Source of the DNA: Raffaelea ambrosiae
Lineage: Eukaryota > Ascomycota > Sordariomycetes > Ophiostomatales > Ophiostomataceae
DNA length: 64,000 nucleotides
Reading direction: 5' to 3'
Assembly: GCA_002778195.1 (NCBI GenBank)
Contig: PCDI01000005.1
Coordinates: forward strand, 1,207,075 to 1,271,074
Below the pieces are notes generated by a model that had not been told where the DNA came from, ran no database searches, and was given only the letters and a program-made list of their open reading frames with translations. Of this stretch, positions 11,201 to 23,262 are shown in pieces. A program made the translations under genes and the position numbers. The first letter of the stretch is position 1. The number at the start of each line of letters is the position of its first letter.

Positions 11201-12160
11201 ATGATTGCCGGGTTCTACCGGCGGGCCAAGATGTACGACGACGGCAAGGGTGCTCTGGGGGAGGCGCAGAAGCTGGTGCAGGCGCTGGAGTACGACGTGT
11301 CCAAGGACACGTCGGGGGATGTTTCGATGCGCGACCCCGGCTGGGCGGGCAAGAAGAGCGTGGACGAGCTCTGGGGAGATGTGTGGTCAGAGGTGAGAAT
11401 TTGCTTGTTCCTCGCAAGCGTCGTGTTTTACGTTTTGCGAAGCATCACTAACGATCTGCAGCTGGGCCTGCTGAACCTGGCAAAGGAAGCCCCCTACACG
11501 GCCCGCTCGGACTTTGAAGCGGCTCTCACGCATTACCCCGACCACCCGGTGGCGATCGTGGGTCTGTCCAACATCCTGCTAGACATCTACAGCGAAAAGC
11601 TGCTGCCGCCGCCGAGCACGGTGAAGCTCGAGCTCGAGGACGGCACCATCTTCCCGGAGAGGACGAATCTCATCAATGCCGACAAGGCAGACCAGCCGAC
11701 GCTGCCGTGGGAGCCGCTGGGCCTGGTGTCGCGGCCCAAGCCCAAGGAGGAGAAGGAGCAGCGCGAACGCGAGAAGGAGCGCAGCATTCCCAGCATCAAC
11801 CTCACCAATGGGAAGCAGCAGCTGCTCCTGGAGGCCGGGGGCAGCACGGCTCGTGCGGGCGGCGTCGGCGGCGGCAACCCCAACGCTCGAGACGTGCTGC
11901 CGCCGTCGTACAAGGCGACGTCGCTGCCGCTCAACGACCGGCTGGCGGCGCGCGACCGGGCCTTCGGGCTGCTGACGTCGCTGACCAGGCTGGGCAGCAC
12001 GTGGAACAACTCGGAGGCGTGGTTTGCGCTGGCACGGGCCCACGAGGAGAGCGGCCAGCCGGAAAAGGCCAAGGAGGTGCTGTGGTGGTGTGTCGAGCTG
12101 GAGGAGTCGGCCGCGGTGCGGCCATGGGGCAGCGTGGCCACGGGGGGGTATGTTTTGTGA
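8290..12160 (+). CDS. ypp1: Cargo-transport protein Ypp1 (TTC7-like TPR protein)
   Basis: TPR scaffold that, with Efr3, anchors the PI4-kinase Stt4 at the plasma membrane and so controls PI4P supply and endocytosis. Four exons are inferred: 8290-8295, 8387-8507, 8595-11392 and 11462-12160, giving 1207 aa. Exon 1 encodes only Met-Ala; its intron has GTAGGT, a CTGAC branch point and CAG, and the joined N-terminus (KAAHYGTLLDEARCEGDWDAI) fits fungal homologues. Helical TPR-like repeats occupy about residues 40-700 and the C-terminal 250 residues, including ARSDFEAALTHYPDHPVAIVGLS. Between them (about 715-875) is a Ser/Arg-rich disordered linker. The last intron (11393-11461) is 69 bp and stop-free, so an unspliced message would insert 23 residues. 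The function is known from yeast and human homologues; the small first exon is the least certain part. Confidence 0.9.
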
Positions 12161-12757
12161 GACACCGGTGGACATGTGCAGCATTTGGGATAGACGACGA
12201 GGACATATTGTTTCTCTTTTATTTTTCTTCTTTTTTTTTTCTTCTTTTTTTTTTTTGCCTCTCTGTCTCTGTCTCTTTTTGTTTCTGATTCTCGTTACTT
12301 AATTCCTGGAGCCTTAGCATACGAAATGACATGCGTCTTTTGCAGTCGTCTAACAAGCGTGTCAAGGAGGCATGCAGGGACAGTGTGTACACTGCGTGCG
12401 GATGCTGTATCACACGGCCTAATTCTGTTGACGTATGGTCCGTGCGCGCGACAACGGTCCCCAACCAGGAGAGCTTTTTTTCCATTCTCGGTGGCCTTTC
12501 CCCCATGAAGCTCCGATGGTGGAACCCCCAAGCTGTCGAGGTCTGGTGCTTTTCACGCTATTATTTTCGCGCAATCCAGGTCCGATTTCGATTTCCCGGA
12601 CAGGGGATTTTTTTCCTTCTTCACGGAACAGAGACTCCCGCGGCTTCTTTTCAAGCACACAACACGACAAAAGCGCAGAATTGGGATAGATTGCGTTGCG
12701 CCACAGCGTTGTCCAGCCTGTTGCTCCCTATCCATCGAGAAGCGAAACCCGACAAAT
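12161..12757. other. Spacer ypp1 3' flank / pdx1 promoter
   Basis: No gene seen. T-rich tract at about 12210-12260 just after ypp1, compatible with 3'-end formation; the remaining 450 bp is the only upstream region of pdx1. Confidence 0.5.
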
Positions 12758-14214
12758 ATGGCGAGCCTCGCCGCATCCGGCCGTCTGGCCGCCCGGCTGG
12801 TGGGCGGTCGACGGTTGACATCACGAGGTGAGAGGATACCAAGAGAGAGAGAGAAGCATAGAGCCTAGACAATTGAACTGACCCCCCTTCCCCCCCAGCC
12901 TTCCACATATCCGCATACCGCGCCGTGGCGCAAAACTTCACCATGCCTGCGCTGTCTCCGACGATGACCGAAGGCAACATCCAGACGTGGCGGGTCAAGG
13001 ACGGCGACAAGTTTGCGGCCGGCGACGTGCTGCTCGAGATCGAGACCGACAAAGCCGCCATGGACGTCGAGGCCCAGGAGGACGGCATGGTGTTCAAGAT
13101 TGTCAAGCCGGACGGCAGCAAGGGCGTGCCGGTCGGGGCGCGGATTGCCGTGCTGGCCGAGGCCGACGACGATCTCGCGAGCTTGGAGATGCCGCCGGAC
13201 GAGGCCCTGAAGGCGGCCGCCGCCGCACCGAAGGCGGAGACGCCGGCACCCGCACCCACACCGGCACCCACACCCACCTCTGCGGCTGCTGCTGCTGCTG
13301 CTGCTGCACCGACAGCCACGCCGACCCCCCGGCCACCCCAGAAATACCCCCTCTACCCGTCGGTCGAGCACCTCCTGCACGAGCGCGGCCTCGACCCCAA
13401 GACGGTCGTCGGCCAGATCACCCCCACGGGCCCCCACGGACGCATCCTCAAGGGCGACGTGCTGGCCTTCCTGGGCCAGGTGCCCGCCACCCGGCCCGCC
13501 GAAGTCGAGGCCCGCTTCGAGACCCTCGCCCACCTCGACCTCAGCAACATCAAGATCCGGGCGAAGCCCCAGGCCGAGCAGGCCGCGAAGAAGTCGGCCG
13601 AGAAGCCGGCCCCGGCGGCCGAAGCCGCCGTGCCCCCCCCCGCCACCGTCTCCCTCGGCGTCTCCCTCGCGGCCGTCCTCGACGTCCAGAGCAAGCTCCA
13701 GTCCTCCCTCGGCGTCTTCATGCCCGTCTCCACGTTTGTCGCCCGCGCCACCGAGGTCGCCAACGACGAGCTGCCGCGGGCGGGCCCGCCGCCGAAGCCC
13801 TCCGCTGCCGCGCTCTTTGACGAGATTGTGGCCGCCGCCCCCCGGGGCGGCGGACCGCGTGTCCGCTCGGCGGCGGCTGCTGCTTCGTCCGCCCTCTCCC
13901 GCGGCCACTACCTCCCCCAGGTCTCGGCCCTGCCGCCGTCCGTCCTCGCCCAGCAGATGCAAAAGAAACAGAGAGCGGCCTCGGCGGCGCCTCTGGACGT
14001 CATTGACATCTTGGCCGGCACGGCCAAGGCCGCGGCGAAGCCGGCCCGCGTTGTCTTGATCGGCCGTGCACCGCCACCGCCGCCACCGGCGGTGTCGACC
14101 GGCACCAACTTCTTCACGCTGACGGTGCCGGCGGCGGAGGAGAAGCGGGCGCAGGTCTTCTTGGAGCGGCTCAAGGTGGTGTTGGAGAACGAGCCGGGGC
14201 GGCTGGTCCTCTAG
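12758..14214 (+). CDS. pdx1: Pyruvate dehydrogenase complex protein X (E3-binding protein)
   Basis: Mitochondrial matrix protein that docks dihydrolipoamide dehydrogenase (E3) to the E2 core of pyruvate dehydrogenase. Exons 12758-12827 and 12899-14214 join in phase 1 to give 461 aa. Residues 1-30 form an Arg/Ser/Ala-rich presequence with no acidic residue. The lipoyl domain follows, with the lipoylation motif ETDKAAMD (lysine at about 75). A long Ala/Pro linker leads to the peripheral-subunit-binding domain at about 175-215 (YPSVEHLLHERGLDP...GRILKGDVLAFLG). The C-terminal part keeps weak similarity to the E2 acyltransferase fold but has no HxxxDG catalytic motif, which separates Pdx1 from the E2 subunit itself. 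The linker and C-terminus are GC-rich with homopolymeric Ala codons. Cem1, which makes the octanoate precursor of lipoate, is encoded further along the window. Confidence 0.94.
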
Positions 14215-17200
14215 GCAGGCATGTGTTTGTTCCACATTGTCCTTTTTGATCTTAATTGATATCATTCATCTCTCTGTGTACTTTTCTCTCTCTCTCTCTC
14301 TCTCTTGTTTCTCGTTAGACGTGTAAAAGTATTGTTGGAGATTTTGATTTTGATTTTGATTTTTTTTTCGCGATAACTACAGCATATATATATACACTTC
14401 TTTTTCGAAAAATCAAAGGCTTCACGCAAAATGGTCGCTGTCGTTCTTCTCCATCGACTGACGTATACGTTCGTCTGGGTGAAAGACGTCGGGCAAATTA
14501 GAGAAATGGTAGAGCCCGATGCCCCCTTGGGAAAGTACACAAATCCCCCAGCGGGAACCATCCACGGCGTAGTAGCTGTGCCATTGACAAGCATGGCTCG
14601 TAGCTCCTCGTTTCATACACTTTTCCACGATACTTCTGGCACTCTTGACAGGCAAATAATCCCTCTACAGGAAAGCCCTCGGTTCCAGAGCCGTCAACAC
14701 GGCCAACTCGCCGCCATTGGCATTGGACAGGGTGACCCGCATTGCCAGCCAGACAAAACTGGCAACATCCTGACGGCATAGCCCCGGCCTCGACTGGGTG
14801 GTCGAGGCGGTCATGGGCATGGACTAGTTATGACACATACCAGCAGTACCACGATTGGACACCCCTGGGTGCAGCCATCACTGCCTGTGTGGGCTGGTCC
14901 ACAGCTAAGACGTGGCCGCGACCATTTTCACGCACGCGGAGACGAGGAAGCTCTGCCGGGATTTGGAGAAGGCTCTGTACCGGATTGTCGACAAGAACCG
15001 AGGGCTTTGCGTTTCTAAACGAGTCCGGCTCACTGTTTTTTCTGGTTATCGGCTTGCAGTGGCATACTTGCCCATATTTTTTTTTCATAGACACATCTAC
15101 AGGTCCTCTTTTAACGAACTCCTCAAGCGAGGCGCAAGGAGAATAGGGCTCAGGCAACAATGACACCAGCTGCAGAGAATAGACACGGACCAAAGGCAAA
15201 TAAAGAGGGACATATGACAAGCCAAAAAAAAAAAGTGGCCGCTTGTAGGGTTTCGTTACGAGCAGTCAAAATTAGACAAGCTGGTCATTACCCCCTCCAC
15301 CCAGTTCTACACATGCCTCGCTCACTTCATAACTCTTTGCCCTTGCATCAAAGAGGGTACAGTCAGGTAAGGGATGAGCAAGTAGGCGGTGTCATAGCAT
15401 GGAGCTATCCGTGTTCGTAGAAGGGTTGGTGACCAACATGTCACGATGGGTTGATATCTTGGATATCACAGACTCTCCCTTGCCATCGTGGCTGACCGCA
15501 ATTTCCAAAAAGGACCAACAGACCCCTCCGTTTCGTGTGTTTGAATTTGTTACCAATAGACGGCTTGGATTCAGTCTTGGTCTTGCTCCTTGTCTCCCTT
15601 TCGTTTAGGGGGGCCATTTTTCTTTCTTTCTTTTTGCTGTTCTATTTCGTTCTGTCCCGCGAACGATATGCCGCTCTTGTCATTTCTCACAAAACCCAAT
15701 CTCGCATCAACCAAGCATCTGGGATTGAGGGATACCCACAAAATGCAGTTTTGCGCCCCCATTCCATTTCCCACTACCCAGGGCGATGGACACACCTCCA
15801 GACTACAAAGGCAAAAGAAAAACCCAAGTGGGACACTGCCGATGGATCATTAAACACACTGTTGTGTTCTTTGCTTGTTGTTTTGTGTCTGACTTTTGTC
15901 TTTTTCTTGCTCTGTCTCAGACCAGGGAGGACTGCTGCTTTGGTGAGTCTCCGGCCGAGAACCACGTTGTGTTCTCGTGTCTCGTGCCAGTCGTGAGACC
16001 AGTTGCACGGAACCGTGCTCAAAGGATTGGGGGCCACGTACGTGATGATCCCTCTTTTGAAACCCACCGGCGCAAGGGGTAGGACACATGGACGGGGTAA
16101 GACAAATGGACGGTTCCGTTTTCCGGCAGGCTGAAGAAACGGTTAAGCGAGTCATCGCAGGCTCATTTTTGTTTTGCCAGGCTGTCTTATGTGTCCATTC
16201 GCCTCGCTTTTTTTTTTTTTTTCTCTGTTTCGTACTCACCCCATACTTGTAACCGCTCCCTACATGTACTCCCTCGATGTCTCAAAGAGTGACGACACGA
16301 TCGTGTGAAAGACATGGCCGTCGAACCAGGAAGACGCAGGGAAGAAGTTCGAGGCAACCATACTATGTAAGGCAGGAACCAGAAACGACAACAAATAGCC
16401 CATCACATCAGAGAAACGAGACCCATGCCGGAAACGGTGTTAGGCCGTGTACCAAGAAGCGCGCGTCACTATGTGGCCTTGTCTCCGCGGCTTGGTCTTT
16501 CTCTGCTTCTGCCTGTCTTGTTTGTGGTTTTTGTCTTGCGTTGGTCTCATGCGGTCTCGCAATATCTTGCGTCCCATTATGCCAGTCTTGTCGTCATGAT
16601 TGGTAGATTGTGTAACGTTCCTCCTCAGCAAAACATGCTGTCCTCCGTTCTTTTCTCCCTCCCCCAAACCTCCTACCCCCCTCCCATGCCGCTCCTCTGG
16701 TCGTACGCTCGACACGTTTGCATCGGGGGCGGAGGGAGACATCAATAGAAAATGGAATCTAGGGCTCAGCCGGTGATCCCACCCCTTTCCTTCTGACTCA
16801 ATAGCCTCGTAGACAGCCCACCGGGACTCACGTTGAACTAGCGTGGCGGGTATGCATCGTGTAGGTATAAAGAAGATCTCTGTCTCGGTACTGCATGGGG
16901 GGCAGAGTCGTGTATCATAGCCTTGCCGCGCTCGAGATGTTGATGATGTCTCATATCTGGATGATGCGTTTTCGTGTGGTGGGCCGTGTCTCTGACAAAC
17001 ACTGCCTCCAGGACGCGGTGATCGGCCCCGAATATTCTTAATTTCCGGTTCTCTCCCTCTCTCCCCTCCCTGAGGCTGCCGCGCCCCCCATCACCGCTTC
17101 TTCCCTGACCCAGTCGAACGAGGGATACACAGATGCACATACAGATGCACACACATACAACATGAAAGTAAACGAAACATGCATGCATAACCACGTATGA

Positions 17201-18457
17201 GCAGATACGAGCAATCAACGGCCAGCAAGAAGTGGGGACGATTCTATATTTCCAAGGAAAGAGCAACCCTGCCGGCCTGGCTGCCCACGGGGTCCTCCTT
17301 CCTTCTTTGCACACGTTCGTCGTTCTTGTTTTTTTTCTTGTGTTTCTTTAAAAAAAAAAAAAAATTCTCGGACTTGTCTCTTTAGTTCCTCTCTTTTGTC
17401 AACATTCGTCCACCCAGCATCGTCGTCTCCGGCCTCTCCTTGCTCGGCCGGCCATGACCGCACCACCCATCTCAATGCAGTGTGCTGGCATCACCTGGAG
17501 CCTCTCTGAGGCCCCCACCCTCGCCCTTCTGGATCCTTTGTGCGACCAACAGTGCACGCACAGCAAGCCGGTCACCATATACAGCCCAGCAATCACGGCT
17601 CATCGCAATGGTCGATGTCCAGGCCTGCTCCAGTTGGTCTCGCAATGCCTTGTTTGTTTTCTGGTTTGTGTCTCCCATTCTCCTATCTTGTTCTCCTTAC
17701 CAACTGTCGTTCGGAGACTTCCTGACCCCTGGCCTCGAAGCGTCTGGCTACATGACCTGGGCGGACAAGCTTTATTTTCACGCCTCCCCTTTTCTTACTC
17801 GCCGAGTCTGCATCAACATTGGCAGTCCTGTGTCACTCGATCATGATCTGCCTTCCGTCCCCACCCTTCTCTGGTGTCTGGCCCTCTTATGTGTCGTTTC
17901 TGTCCGCTTTGTGCCTTTCTTTTCTTTTTTCCTGGTCTCCTTTGCATAGCGTTTTTATGCCTCGTATATGTTCCATTTTCGTCACAACAACAGCCTTGCA
18001 ACCGTAAAAAGGACTGTCTTCCACAGCCTCTGCTGAATTTCTGTCTTTCTTTGATTTATGTCACGGCATTTACCCATTCGTTCTCCCAACGCGCACCATC
18101 GTATTGCACTTCTTGGAAAGGGCTGTAGCTCGTCTCTCAATTGCATGCCTTGCCTGTCGTATTCACATAACCCCCAGCACATTCCATCCCATCTCCATCC
18201 CTTTGCCAGACCAACAGCTCGCATATATTGCCATCACGGAGGTTGCAATTCAGGGGCCATTTGGACTGCGCCGGTGATTCCGCTCTGTCAATTGGACCCC
18301 GAGGCTCAATCTACATTTCGGTTCGGCAGATTCAGCTGCGGTCAGACACTCCCGACTGGCGGTGCTGTTGTTGCTATTGCTGCTGCTTCTGCGGTCCGAA
18401 TTCTCCATTGCAGAGACGGGGGTGATGAAAGTCGAGGCTGTTGGACGGCGTCGAAAT
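14215..18457. other. 4.2-kb spacer upstream of the Zn2Cys6 gene
   Basis: No convincing gene. It contains a CT microsatellite just after pdx1, a short Cys-rich open frame on the minus strand at 14779-14498 that I could not extend into a gene, T and A homopolymers (16207-16222, 17350-17364), and C/T-rich sequence with CTG-type codon runs up to the regulator's start. Long spacers upstream of fungal regulators often carry dispersed promoter elements and a long leader; that is inference here. Confidence 0.5.
14285..14305. repeat. CT microsatellite
   Basis: About ten TC dinucleotides in tandem, 70 bp after the pdx1 stop codon. Confidence 0.95.
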
Positions 18458-21400
18458 ATGAGCCGCCCCAAGGTCCCGGATGACAAGCGCCAACGCACAG
18501 CACAGGCTTGCGAGAACTGCAAGCGCCGAAAGCAAAAGGTGAGCCTGCTTCTTTCCATGGCTTCGCCATCCCCTCCCCCGTCTTCTGACCTTTTTTCGAC
18601 CTAAACAACTAGTGTGATGGGCTCAAGCCTTGTCTTAAATGCTCGGAGAAGAGTGTTCCTTGCGTGTACCGTGGAACTGGGAACGGTACAGACAACGATT
18701 CGTCGTCAGACATCTCGGAGCCTTGCCTCAAGCGCCGTTGCGGCCCGCCGGCAGAAAAGGCGGCCCTGGACGCAGCCACACCCACAGTCCAGCTGCCGCT
18801 GTGGAAAAGCGAAGATGCTCACCCGGTCTTTGATGTCGACAGACCATTCCTGGACCGAAACAGTTCACCGGCTATGCCGAGCTACGATGCTGTGGACGAT
18901 GCGGATGATGACCCTGAGCCCTACATTGAGGGTGACGCGGCTCAACAGCCTCATTCCAAGAACGGACCCGCAAGCGTCGCCGACACTGCCCTCTACTCTA
19001 CAACGCGAATGTTGCGGGATCAAACCGGCCGCCTGCGTAAGTCTATCGTTTCCATTACAGCTTGCCTGTTTCCGAGTACCCTCTTTAGGCCCATCACTGA
19101 CAGCGGCTGTGGTTGTGGCTGCTCTTTGATCCAGTCTATATTGGCGAATCGTCCACGCTCTCTTTCCTGCAGTTGGTTCGCCTGATAGTAGAAAGCACAA
19201 GCGGCCACTCTCCCTTCACCACGGATCCTGGCAAGGAAAAAATCGTCGAAAACCTCATCACCTTACCGCCGGGCGTGCAGCCTCCGTGTATGCTTGCTGA
19301 TCGCTCGACGGCCGAAGTTCTTGTGTCTGCCTACTTTGTCCATGCAAGTAACATTTTGCCACTGAGGTTCCCATGCTGTCATGACTTGCACCTCCGCAGC
19401 TAACAAAAATCTTCTGGTGAATAGACCAGCGGTCTCATTGACGCATTTGACAGAAGCGAGTTTATGAAATCGATTGACGCATGCTATTCAAGCCCACTGT
19501 CGGTAAGCAACCAGTTTCTGTGCTTGCTGTACCTGACTTTTGCCATCGGCCTGGTCATGGCCGCACCCGAGCCCGGCAGCACCGACGACATTGTCGTTCG
19601 CCGTCTGCGGAACCAGCCCTTTGATCAAGCCGAGCTGTTCTTCCGCAGCGCTCGGTGCTTGGGAGATCCGCTTAGTGGCTTTGAAGACGCGGATTACTGG
19701 TCGGTCCAGGCCCTCCTCCTCATGTCGGTCTATACGCAATTTGCCACAAAGCGCAATGCTTCACATGCATATCATGGTGGGTGTTTTTTTTTCGTCCGTT
19801 TGTAGTTTTTTTGTTTGTCTCTCCTTCGTCTTCTTGTTTTCTTGCCTGTGCGTGTCTTCGTGGGCTGACACGATTCAGGGATGGCGGTCAGGTCAGCCAT
19901 TGCCCTTGGACTGCATCGAGAAGAGACCATGTCTTCTCTCAAAGGATGCGAGCTGAAGGAGCGAAACTGCCTGTGGAAGTCTCTCTACGTATTCGACCGA
20001 TTCTTAGCGGCCTCTCTTGGACGCCCGCCGGTAATCAGCGACAGCGACTGTTGGGGTGAGGCGGTGGGCAGAGGTCTGCCGAGCATGCCAAAGTCCCTCG
20101 CCCGGTCAGCGCCGGCAGACTCTCCAGCCTCAGACAGCAACGCCCACATAGAGGCATTGAATGTTTCTGTCCAAAGCTCTCGCATCATCGGCTCCATCCT
20201 CCGCAAGTTTTACGCAAAGCGAAAGGTCTCCCACCGGGTAGCGCAAGAGATTGCAAACAAGTGTCGCCTGCTGAAACCAGAGTTGGACAGGAATCTTCGC
20301 TGGCAACAGGCAGTGCCTGGCAAAACAGCCCCAGGAGGACGTGTCTCCCACGGCCATGGCATTTCCATTCTGCACGCCAACCTGGTATACAACCATTGCC
20401 TCATCCTCCTCACGCGCCCGTTCTTCTTGCTTCTCATCCAGGCTGATCGTCGAGGTGTCAGCCATGTCTCAAGGAGCCTGCGTACGCGCACCGAAAAGTT
20501 CTCCGAAGTCTGCGTGGCGGCAGCATTTCATTCCATCGCCATGATCCAGACCGCCCATTATGGAGAGTACCTATCTCAGAGAAATGTTGTTGCCATGTAG
20601 GTTCCTGTTGCCTGCCTGATTGACTCGGCTTTCGCTGCTGCCGCTAATGTCGGGCCACACAGGTATTTTCTGCTCACGTCCGCTCTTGTTGTCATGACGA
20701 ACTATTTCACGGGCCTCTTCGAATCCCCAGATACGGCGACGACAATTAGTCAGGCAATATCTCTTATGGAGTACTTTGCCGGCGCCGACCCGCAAGGAAA
20801 GCGGCTGTTATATATCTTGCGGGCCTTTGAAGACGTTCTCCGCAAGCTGCACCATCCAGCCGCTCCTCGTGTCTTTCGGCTTTCATTGTCAGCCGCCTTC
20901 GTCCACGGGCAGGCTGACCCGGCCGATTTGTTCAACTCTGCTCCTCACGCCTCCCAGAAAGGATGTTCAGACGTCGTGCCCAAGGGGAACTTTTTCCCGA
21001 GCACTATGCTCCCCCCAACTCCAACGGATCGAATTGGTCTGTCGGCCACGCCACCAGATCAGATCCCGTACGGAAGTCCAGGTAATGAGAGAAACAATGG
21101 GAACGTCAACGGCAACGGCCAGTCACTGCAGATACCACAGCCGTTGCCTTCCTCTACAGCGATCTCACCCGCAGCGTCCAATAAGTCCATGACGGGCCGA
21201 GACCTTAACATGATGAAAAACATGCGAGAAGAGGTTCTGCTGTCGCCTGCACCAGCTCTGTCACTGCCACCACAGTCCCACACGTCTTCGCCCATGCCCG
21301 GGCAAAATGCAACACCCGTGATGAACCTCTCACATGCTGTCAGCCAGCAGCAACAACGCCACCAGCAGCAACGGCAGTTGTTCTTCGACTACAATCATGT

Positions 21401-21773
21401 ACAGCAGCACTCCTTTTCAGCAGACCTGGAGAGCCTCGACTCTTTCGGCGATGCGGCAGACTCTTTCGACTTTGACTGCCTCTGGAACTGGGCGCAGCGC
21501 TCCCAGAACTACAATGGCGGGTCACCGTCCGTGGCGACCCAGCTGGTGGGTGGTTCAGGTGGCCTGTCCAACATCGGCCTTGGTATTGAGTGCAACCATG
21601 GAGGTGACACGCCCGCCAACGGCGAAGCATACGACGGCGGCAGTACTGCATACAGTCTTCATTCCTTGCACGTGACAAACGAGGCCGACATGCTGAACGG
21701 GTCCAGGGAAAACATTGCGCCGACTACCAGTGGTGGCTTGGGCCCTAATATCTTAAGCGCGAATTGGTTTTGA
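18458..21773 (+). CDS. Zn2Cys6 (C6) fungal transcription factor
   Basis: Nuclear DNA-binding regulator. Six exons: 18458-18538, 18613-19036, 19135-19343, 19425-19776, 19879-20596 and 20663-21773, with consistent phases, giving 964 aa. The binuclear zinc cluster at about residues 11-37 has canonical spacing C-x2-C-x6-C-x5-C-x2-C-x6-C (CENCKRRKQKC then CLKCSEKSVPC), split by intron 1 immediately before the third cysteine. A fungal-specific transcription-factor domain (PF04082 type) covers roughly residues 190-560, with the landmark YHGMAVRSAIALGLHR and LWKSLYVFDRFLA. The C-terminal 250 residues are Gln/Ser/Pro-rich with acidic patches (SLDSFGDAADSFDFD), compatible with activation. Intron 3 (19344-19424) uses a GC donor (CAT|GCAAGT). 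An in-frame ATG at 18425 would add 11 residues; I prefer 18458 because sequence further upstream is CTG-repeat leader. Target genes cannot be inferred. Confidence 0.93.
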
Positions 21774-22188
21774 TAGAATGGAACGCGCTGTTTGCAAATA
21801 CAATCACGGTTTCACGGGGCATACAGGGGCCGAGATATGTCTTTGTTGCCCAACATTGGGCTCGTTTATTTATTATTGATTTCTCTTTTGGTTTTTTATC
21901 TTTTTATTTTTATTTTTCCTTCTCCTTCTTCTTCCCTTTTTTTTTGTTTTTATTTTTTTTTCGCCATTCGCCATTCTTATGATATCTTTGCTTCTAGAAG
22001 CACGGTGTTGTTTCCAGCTCCTGTTTGACCTTGAGTGTGCAGGACTACCAGGTCTTGGAAACTCAAAATAGAGATTATTTTTGTTCATGCTTCTATTCTT
22101 GTTCCATGGATGAGAATTGTTTCTCTCCCGAGGGCCAGACAACACAATGGCCCTACAAGGGAGTTCCACGAGTTTTTGAAGAATCCTC
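21774..22188. other. Convergent 3' spacer
   Basis: Between the stop codons of two converging genes. T-rich at 21865-21965 (runs of T with C), as expected for transcript 3' ends. No gene seen. Confidence 0.5.
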
Positions 22189-23262
22189 TCAAAGGCCAGG
22201 ACACAACCAAAGACGAGCCATTCTCGTTGCCGGACCTGGGATAAGCGCTTTGATTGCCGCGGGGGTAAGCTTATCGTCGAGGGGAGTTGCCGTGTCGTAA
22301 AAGATGGTGGCAACATCCCGTAGCTGAGGAGGTACCGCACGGCGATACCTGTTCAGAACTTTTTTGAGCTGTACGTCGAACTCGTCAAACTGTTCTTGGC
22401 AGCCGGCAAAGTGTTCACGACAGAAAACCCATTGCTGGTACATCAGCTCGAGGTCACTGTTGAAGCAGAAGCAGTGCTGTCGTGGCCTGGCGTACTCACG
22501 TTGGATGCAATAGCGCGACAGTCGGCAGGCCCCCCACAGTCCCCGGTCTCCGCGGTAGCCCGGCCGGCCCAGCGGCTTGGGCACGACTGACCTGAGCGCA
22601 TGCGCGTAGTGTGCGCAGGGTGGCGGCAGGATAGCGGCTTCCCACACTAATATCTGCAGCTCGACAGGCAGGCGCGAAAAGCAGTGGAACGTGCGGCGTT
22701 CGGGGACATCAAACGTCTTGAAGGGGGCCGAGCAAATTCGGGTAATGATCTCTTGTCGCGGGATGGTGTTGTGGGCGAGGAACTGGAGGCACGGGGCCGT
22801 CTCCACGACCACCATGCTTTCCACCACATGTTGTCTGTAGGTGAGCACCAGAAAGAGGATTTGGATCAGGTTCGAGGAAAGCGAATGGCCCGCATGGTGG
22901 AGGTCTGTTTCGAAGAACAAGGACCACTCGGTGTTGTCGTAGGGTGTGAGCAGTCCGCTCGACGAGCTGCGGTCGCCAAAAACCGCAGTCATCATTTCGA
23001 TGGCAAGGCAGATACCATCGAGGACGATCTCGTATTGTTCCGCAGCCAGTAAAAGTGTCGCGCCCAGCTCGAGGAAGGCCCTGGCTTCCGGCGTGATCCG
23101 CTGGGGCGGGGACTTTTTTTGTATGTGCATATGGGGGGTATTCTTTTTGTTTAATTCTTGGTGGGAATAATCTTTATTATTTCGCTGTAGAAGAACTATG
23201 GTGACTATTGTGATAAGGAATGTCTTCAGCTTGGTGAAGCTGGTTGGCAAAGGTATGCTCAT
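22189..23262 (-). CDS. 2EXR-domain fungal protein of unknown function
   Basis: A single 357-codon frame without introns. Around residues 192-235 it has a 2EXR-type motif (FHCFSRLPVELQILVWEAA, then alternating polar and aromatic residues), a fungal-expanded domain of unknown role. Upstream of it is a helical, Leu-rich segment (about residues 58-190); downstream is a Cys/Gln/Phe-rich stretch and a C-terminal segment RDVATIFYDTATPLDD. The first 45 residues are AT-rich and read like leader sequence, so the true start may be ATG 23130 or an unseen spliced exon. The motif normally lies near the N-terminus of such proteins, which makes the long preceding segment unusual. No pathway follows from the neighbours. 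Confidence 0.7.
   Translation of the reverse strand: MSIPLPTSFTKLKTFLITIVTIVLLQRNNKDYSHQELNKKNTPHMHIQKKSPPQRITPEARAFLELGATLLLAAEQYEIVLDGICLAIEMMTAVFGDRSSSSGLLTPYDNTEWSLFFETDLHHAGHSLSSNLIQILFLVLTYRQHVVESMVVVETAPCLQFLAHNTIPRQEIITRICSAPFKTFDVPERRTFHCFSRLPVELQILVWEAAILPPPCAHYAHALRSVVPKPLGRPGYRGDRGLWGACRLSRYCIQREYARPRQHCFCFNSDLELMYQQWVFCREHFAGCQEQFDEFDVQLKKVLNRYRRAVPPQLRDVATIFYDTATPLDDKLTPAAIKALIPGPATRMARLWLCPGL

Noticed and set aside
14498..14779. Minus-strand Cys-rich frame (CCQFCLAG...C and FACQECQKYRG)
   Set aside because: Resembles a zinc-binding fragment, perhaps of a DUF3716-like protein, but I found no start context, splice-linked exons or homologous continuation. Kept as a possible decayed fragment only.
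16838..17314. 158-codon minus-strand frame in the spacer before the regulator
   Set aside because: Cys/Val-rich run stems from a GT/CA-rich stretch; no motif and several competing frames.
18362..18457. Poly-Leu N-terminal extension of the Zn2Cys6 protein
   Set aside because: Its first codon is CTG rather than ATG and the Leu run comes from a CTG/TTG repeat in the leader.
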